A stretch of 64,000 bases of DNA. It comes from Ilex aquifolium. Taxonomy: Eukaryota > Streptophyta > Magnoliopsida > Aquifoliales > Aquifoliaceae. Shown here one piece after another: positions 59,223 through 64,000 of this stretch. A program made the translations under genes and the position numbers. The notes under the pieces are model-generated. The model searched no databases and was not told the DNA's origin. It saw nothing but the letters and a program-made list of their open reading frames with translations. The DNA lies in assembly GCA_951799425.1 (NCBI GenBank), contig OX637394.1, positions 13,474,501 through 13,538,500 on the forward strand. Direction: 5' to 3'. Numbering within the stretch: position 1 is the stretch's first letter; every line of letters begins with the position of its first letter.

Positions 59223-59229
59223 TATAAAA
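59223..59229 (+). promoter_or_regulatory. TATA box of root-cap gene copy 2
   Basis: TATAAAA lies four bases after the right target-site copy of the hAT element and about 70 bp before the ATG. The core promoter and leader match copy 1. Confidence 0.7.
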
Positions 59230-59296
59230 GGACACTTTCTGAATGAACTTTGATTCATAGTCTCCCTCTTATCATCAAAAGTACATCAAAGCTCAA

Positions 59297-59915
59297 ATGG
59301 CTCAAGCCACATTGAGCTTTTATGTCCTTGCCATCCTCCTCCTAGTGGTGGCGGTGGTTGGGGGACCTCCAAAACCTAAGCAGGTTAAGTGTAACGACAA
59401 GAAATTTCCTAGTTGTTATGAAAAAAACCTTTATTGTCCCGACACTTGCTTACGTACCTGTGTAGTCGATTGTGTTTCGTGTCAACTAGTGTGTATTGCT
59501 CCACCACCACCACCACCTCCAAAACAGAAGAATCATTCACCTCCGCCTCCACCTCGTTCTCCACCGCCACCTCCACCTCGGTCTCCACCACCACCGCCAA
59601 AACAAAAGAAGCAATCACCTCCACCTCCTCCTACTAAAGTTGCCACTCCTCCTCCTATTGTTGTCAATCCTCCTCCTCCAACTTCTTCCCCTCCTCCACC
59701 CACTAGTGTTGACTCTCCTCCAACTTCCACTCCACCACTTCCTCCTCAATCACCTCTTTTGAGTCCTCCACCGACTTCGCCGCCATCAACTTCCCCCAAG
59801 AAGGTTTATTGCAAGAACAAGGCCTACTCAAGCTGCTACCGCATGGAGCACTACTGTCCTAGCGCCTGTCCTGACCAATATGTGGTTGATTGTGTCAACT
59901 GTAGCCCTGTTTGTG
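59297..59915 (+). pseudogene. Root-cap family paralogue, exon 1 only
   Basis: Exon 1 is open and ends at a canonical donor (gtaagtac) in the same phase 1 as copy 1. It encodes the signal peptide, first cysteine motif (NDKKFPSCYEKNLYCPDTCL), a Pro-rich linker longer than in copy 1 with repeated KQK and SPPPPP units, and the second cysteine motif. In the latter CPEQCEVDC has become CPDQYVVDC, losing one Cys. No exon 2 with the root-cap domain was found in the remaining 4 kb, where a minisatellite and a PIF/Harbinger relic occur instead. Read-through would add only about 22 unrelated residues. It is probably a truncated copy, unless exon 2 lies beyond the window. Confidence 0.75.
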
Positions 59916-60419
59916 GTAAGTACTTTCCCTCCCATACTTTTACTAAGAACATAATATCACATGTTTGTTGTACATTTGTTTAACAGAATAGCAACCTAAT
60001 TTATACAAAATGTAATAAGGAATAATCATGATAATAATGTTTTTGAATTGTCCATAAAATAAAATAAGAAATAATTCCTGTCTATCTTTGAGTAATACAA
60101 TTCTCCGTAAGTGCCAATAAATCCTCTAGGACATGTTTGTTTGCAGTATTAAATTTGGGTGGTATTAGAAATCATTTTCACTCCACTCTTATCAAATGGT
60201 ATACGATACACGGTCTTAAACTTATATTTCATTATTGCCCTTGTTTGTTTGTTCAATAAGTACTATGGTGGGTTCTACAAATAATTAGCTATTCTATCAC
60301 ATCTTATATAACAAATATACCATTTGACTCTTAACATCTTCCATTCCATTACTCCGTTTGTGTAACGTTTTTGCACAATGTTTGGTATAATAAATAATCT
60401 AATGTTATGAATCGATGAT

Positions 60420-60840
60420 ACAATAAAAAAAATTTAAAAAAAATCGGTGATACCATACACTTAAACATAATACAAAGAAAAAATTTAAAATATTTTAAAA
60501 AAAAAAAAACCGTTAACACCGTACGCTTAAACATAATACAAGGAAAAAATTTAAAATAATTTTTTTTAAAAAAAAATTTAAAAAAAAACCGGTGACGCCG
60601 TACGTTTAAACATAATATAAGAAAAAATTTCAAAATAAATTTTTAAAAAAAAAATAAAAAAAAATCAGTAATACCGTACGCTTAAACATAATACAAGGAA
60701 AAAATTCAAAATAATTTTAAAAAAAAAAAATCGGAGACACCGTACGTTTCAAAATAATTTTTTTAAAAAAAATTAAAAAAAAAAATCGGTGACGCCGTAC
60801 GCTTAAACATAATACAAAGAAAAATTCAAAATAAATTTTT
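60420..60840. repeat. Minisatellite with CCGTACGCTTAAACATAATA motif
   Basis: Six imperfect units of about 60-75 bp: a GC-containing core (cggtgacgccgtacgctt), then aaacataatacaaggaaaaa, then A/T homopolymers of varying length. It lies where the intron of the root-cap paralogue would be. Confidence 0.8.
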
Positions 60841-60970
60841 TATATGTGAACTTTTCACATAGGAGGGCATTTGTGTCATTTTACTCGCTTATACCGTCCT
60901 TTTACTTATACCAGGAAGATAATACCACCTGGTAGGTGGTATTGCTTAGTACCATATAGAAGACATTTAA

Positions 60971-62638
60971 GAGCATCTCCAACCACACTCAGCAAAATAG
61001 GTACTCAAAATATATTTAAATATTCAATTCACTATTTTAGCTAGCAATTTTTTAAAATTCACTCCAACCACACTCTCTATTTTAGTTAACTACTTCAACT
61101 AACTTTAACTAACTTTCAATAATATAATTCAAAAATGCCACGTGGCATAACACGTAAGCGCCATAATGATGATGTGTCGTGCCATGTCATCAAATTTTAA
61201 ATTTTACAACGATCATATTTACAACGGCCATATTTATAACGGTCATATTTACAACGGTCATATTTTTGAAAATGTATAAATAAGACCTCCCCTTTCTCAT
61301 TGTCATATAGCTCAAATTTATTTTACTAATATTGAACTCATATTTCTTTGTTATGGCTTATGATGGTAAATTGAAGATGATTCTTAGTGATTCTGACTCC
61401 GATGATGAGTTGGAGATGTTAACGGTTGCTGCTATGGCATGGAGAAACTCAATATTGTGAACAGTTCCGCAATACGTCGTGGTTCTATTCAAGGTCATTC
61501 TGTTATTTTTCGCAATCGAGTTGAAGGGCATGAGAGACTTTATCGCGATTATTTTGTTGAATTGCCTACCTATCCCCTAAATTTATTTCGAAGGAGGTTT
61601 CGAATGAATCGATCTCTTTTCGTTCGTATTCTATCCATCGTGGAAGTTTATGATTCATACTTTGTCCAAAAAAAGGATGTTGTTGGGAATATTGACTTGT
61701 CTCCCCTTCAAAAGATGATTGCCACTATAAGAATGCTTGCCTAGGGAGTTACAGCAGATACTATTGATGATTATGTGAGGATCGACGAAAGCACCGCCAT
61801 AGAAAGTCTGCAAAGATTTGTATCGGCCATAGTAGCAATTTATTCTGATGACTACCTCAGGTCACCAAACAGTGCAGACATTGCCAGATTATTAGCAATC
61901 GGTGAGAGAAGTAAGTTTATGGGGATGCTAGGTAGCATTGACTGCATGCATTGGAGATGGAAGAATTGTCCAACAGCATGGAAATGTATGTACTCTGGTC
62001 ATATTCATGAACCAACAATTATTTTAGAGGCGGTGGCTTCATATGATCTATGGATTTTGCATGCCTTTTTTGGGTTACCTGGATCCCACAATGATATAAA
62101 TGTGCTAGAACGCTCTTCTGTTTTTACTCTTCTTTCCGAAGGTAGGGCTCATTCGATCAATTACTCCGTCAATGGAAACAATTATACTATGGGATATTAT
62201 CTTACTGATGGTATATATCCAAAGTGGGCCACGTTTGTCAAAAGAATTTCATGTCCAAGAGTCAATAAGCAAATATATTTTGCACAAGCTCAAGAGTCAG
62301 CCATAAAGGATGTTGAGAGAGCTTTTGGAGTGCTCCAAGCACGATTTGCTATAGTTCGTAGACTTGCACGTTTCTGAAAACTTGAAGTGCTTAAGAATAT
62401 TATGAAGGCATGCATAATATTGCATAACATGATTGTCGAGGATGAGAGAGACAGTAATGAAATGGACTTTAGTTATGATGCATCAGATGAAATTCCTACT
62501 CTTACATTGATATCCGAACGGAGTTCAGAACTGCTTCAATTTATTCATACTCAACATCGTATTCGAGACAGAGATACTCATTCGATACTCCAAACTGATC
62601 TAGTAGAGCACATGTGGAATATGCATGGAATGTTTTAG
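60971..62638 (+). pseudogene. PIF/Harbinger transposase (DDE, ALP1-like) with three lesions
   Basis: The left end GAGCATCTCCAACC after TAA (60968-60970) resembles a PIF/Harbinger terminus. Coding begins at 61353 (MAYDGKLKMILSDSDSDD), then shifts frame near 61440. The rest carries VELPTYPLNLFRRRFRMNRS, IDCMHWRWKNCP, LPGSHNDINVL, DGIYPKWATFVK and ERAFGVLQARFAIVR, and ends DLVEHMWNMHGMF. The three acidic catalytic residues (D in IDCMHW, D in DGIYP, E in ERAFG) are all kept. Besides the frameshift, a TAG at 61742-61744 and a TGA at about 62376 interrupt it. The right terminus was not found. Confidence 0.85.
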
Positions 62639-63813
62639 GTGGTAATATGCTACGAATCATTATCTGTTCCATTGACAGACTGATATTAGGAGCTCCCAAT
62701 GACCCTGTCAATGATCGAAAGATTCAAACTTGCCATCACATTAAGGGAAATTGCTCTGCAATCAAGCATATAGTAGCATGTAAAAATACTGACAATCTAT
62801 CCCTGTATTCAATGCAATGGATTAAAGCTTTGCAGAACCTGTCCAACCTAGAGACATTTAGAAAGTATATGCTCCCCTCCAAGCATCTCAGAGTTGCATC
62901 ATTTTTTAGTAATAAAAAAAGTTTGATTTTCATATGCATCAGATGAGGACCATGAGATAGATACTTAGTACTTGAGATCAGGAGTAAATGAATCATCCAT
63001 TGGCATCTATTTCCTTCCAACAGACACTTCGAGACGTATAGGGATGCAAGAAAATTAAAGCTAAACCAGAAGTAGTGGGAAAGGAGAACTAACTAACACC
63101 ATTAGGCCACATTTAAGTGGTCATAATCAAGAATATGGGCTGTGGATTTGCCTAAAATGTAAATGAAGCAATAAGTCAATCCTTCCCCACCCCTCCTTTT
63201 TCTCCTGCCCCAAACCATACTCCCAAGTTTTTATATACTTGGGCGCAACATTAACAAAACTTTATCGCGCAAACGAAGATAGAATGTGAGGAAGGCCAAA
63301 TTGCTAATAAGATGCCAATTATAGGTATGCTTCCAGGCATAAAAAGTAAAAAATTAAAATTACAATCCCTTATAATTTAATTCATTTTGACATCCCAAGC
63401 TAACGTATCTCCATCAGAAACAGCTTTTATACAGATGAAATGTATAGGAACGTATGAAAGTCTGCGGTAGAAGAAAATTGGATAAAAGCTCAAAATAAGT
63501 CCACATCAATCCTCAAGTTTGGGATACTTTCTGATGTGTTTTATTCCTCTAATATACAAATGCCTATTATACCGAAAAAATGATGCAACTATGAGGATTG
63601 ATGTGGTTCCAACAAGAGATGTTCAAATGAAGACCAATTGACCAACAATAGGTGTTCAAGTATATATAACCAGAAAATGTCCTACATAGCACACTCCAAT
63701 AACCCTCAATTATATAAATACAAAGCACTACAAGAATCTCAACCGTTAAAACTAAGTGGGCAACACAGCATTAGTATCAATTCAGTTCAAACCTCAATCA
63801 GAAAATCAATTAC
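62639..63813. other. No gene recognised; intron or 3' flank of the minus-strand gene at the right edge
   Basis: The sequence follows a donor of the minus-strand exon at 63814, so the right part is probably its intron. No exon could be supported by motif or frame. Confidence 0.4.
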
Positions 63814-64000
63814 CACAATGGGTGGCTTGAGCATATCTCCTTTCAACATCTCTATCATCATCATTGTGCAAAGACTCAGACTTTTCAGATTCAGGACAAA
63901 CCAAACTATCTTTATAGTCCACTTGACCATTCACCAAGTTCTTTTCAGTTCTTTCCACATTAGTCCCTGGTCCTGTGAAACCAATCTTCAACAATGCTTC
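63814..64000 (-). CDS. Internal exon of an unidentified gene, running off the window
   Basis: The minus-strand frame is open from the window edge and ends at a donor (gtaatt at 63808-63813). It reads LLKIGFTGPGTNVERTEKNL, VDYKDSLVCPESEKSESLHN and DDRDVERRYAQATHC. It is hydrophilic and rich in Asp, Glu and Ser, like a disordered part of a nuclear protein. I do not recognise the family, and no neighbouring exon was found inside the window. Confidence 0.5.

Larger units (their letters stand above)
56672..59915 (+). repeat. Tandem duplication unit, copy 2, expanded by insertions
   Basis: Homologous blocks include gttgattttctaaagtgggaagg (matching 52490), cttccatggtgatgactt (matching 52610), acttacaatggcgtgcata (matching 52835) and tgtgagaccaccaagag (matching 52925). 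Two blocks absent from copy 1 interrupt it: about 57605-58308 and 58436-59210. Confidence 0.75.

Overview
This is a stretch of plant nuclear DNA, most likely from a eudicot and plausibly a woody one (species not resolved). The evidence is AT-rich DNA with intron-split genes, plant-specific families (DUF247, root-cap/LEA-like secreted protein), a plastid-type aldo/keto reductase, and a dense mix of plant transposons. There are no prokaryotic, organellar, tRNA, rRNA or CRISPR features. I do not see a new defence-type or multi-gene system. The interest lies in how mobile DNA has reshaped ordinary genes.

Layout. 0-6.8 kb: the 3' end of the DNA polymerase epsilon catalytic subunit gene (+), tail-to-tail with a small conserved plant gene of unknown function (-, five coding exons plus a tiny start exon). 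6.8-9 kb: nested inverted-repeat elements upstream of that gene. 10.1-12.2 kb: a DUF247 gene (-) whose original start codon is cut off by a 553-bp hAT-type element. 12.2-13.6 kb: nested MITEs between direct repeats. 15.1-20.4 kb: an aldo/keto reductase gene (-) with nine coding exons per transcript and two alternative, mutually homologous first exons; one splice donor is built from a (CT)n microsatellite. 20.6-25.4 kb: MITEs and a second member of the hAT family.

25.4-50.6 kb is transposon-dominated. In order it holds a complete solo LTR (2654 bp, TSD GCTTC), a GRF-zinc-finger pseudogene, a Mutator-type non-autonomous element with a near-perfect 9-bp TSD, a MULE transposase relic, a 6960-bp CACTA element (TSD GTC) carrying pieces of at least two host genes (a UEV1-type ubiquitin E2 variant and a nucleolar FKBP), a 9.05-kb Ty3/gypsy element with nearly identical 2.5-kb LTRs but a ruined, mostly deleted interior (TSD GTTCG), a LINE relic and a 132-bp hAT MITE.

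52.4-59.9 kb: a tandem duplication of a root-cap family gene. Copy 1 (+, two exons) looks intact. Copy 2 keeps exon 1 only, has lost a conserved cysteine, and has a hAT element inserted just upstream of its TATA box. 60-62.7 kb: a minisatellite and a broken PIF/Harbinger transposase. The window ends inside an exon of an unidentified minus-strand gene.

Exon boundaries were read by eye from GT-AG sites and frame continuity. Family names rest on recognised motifs, not on database searches.
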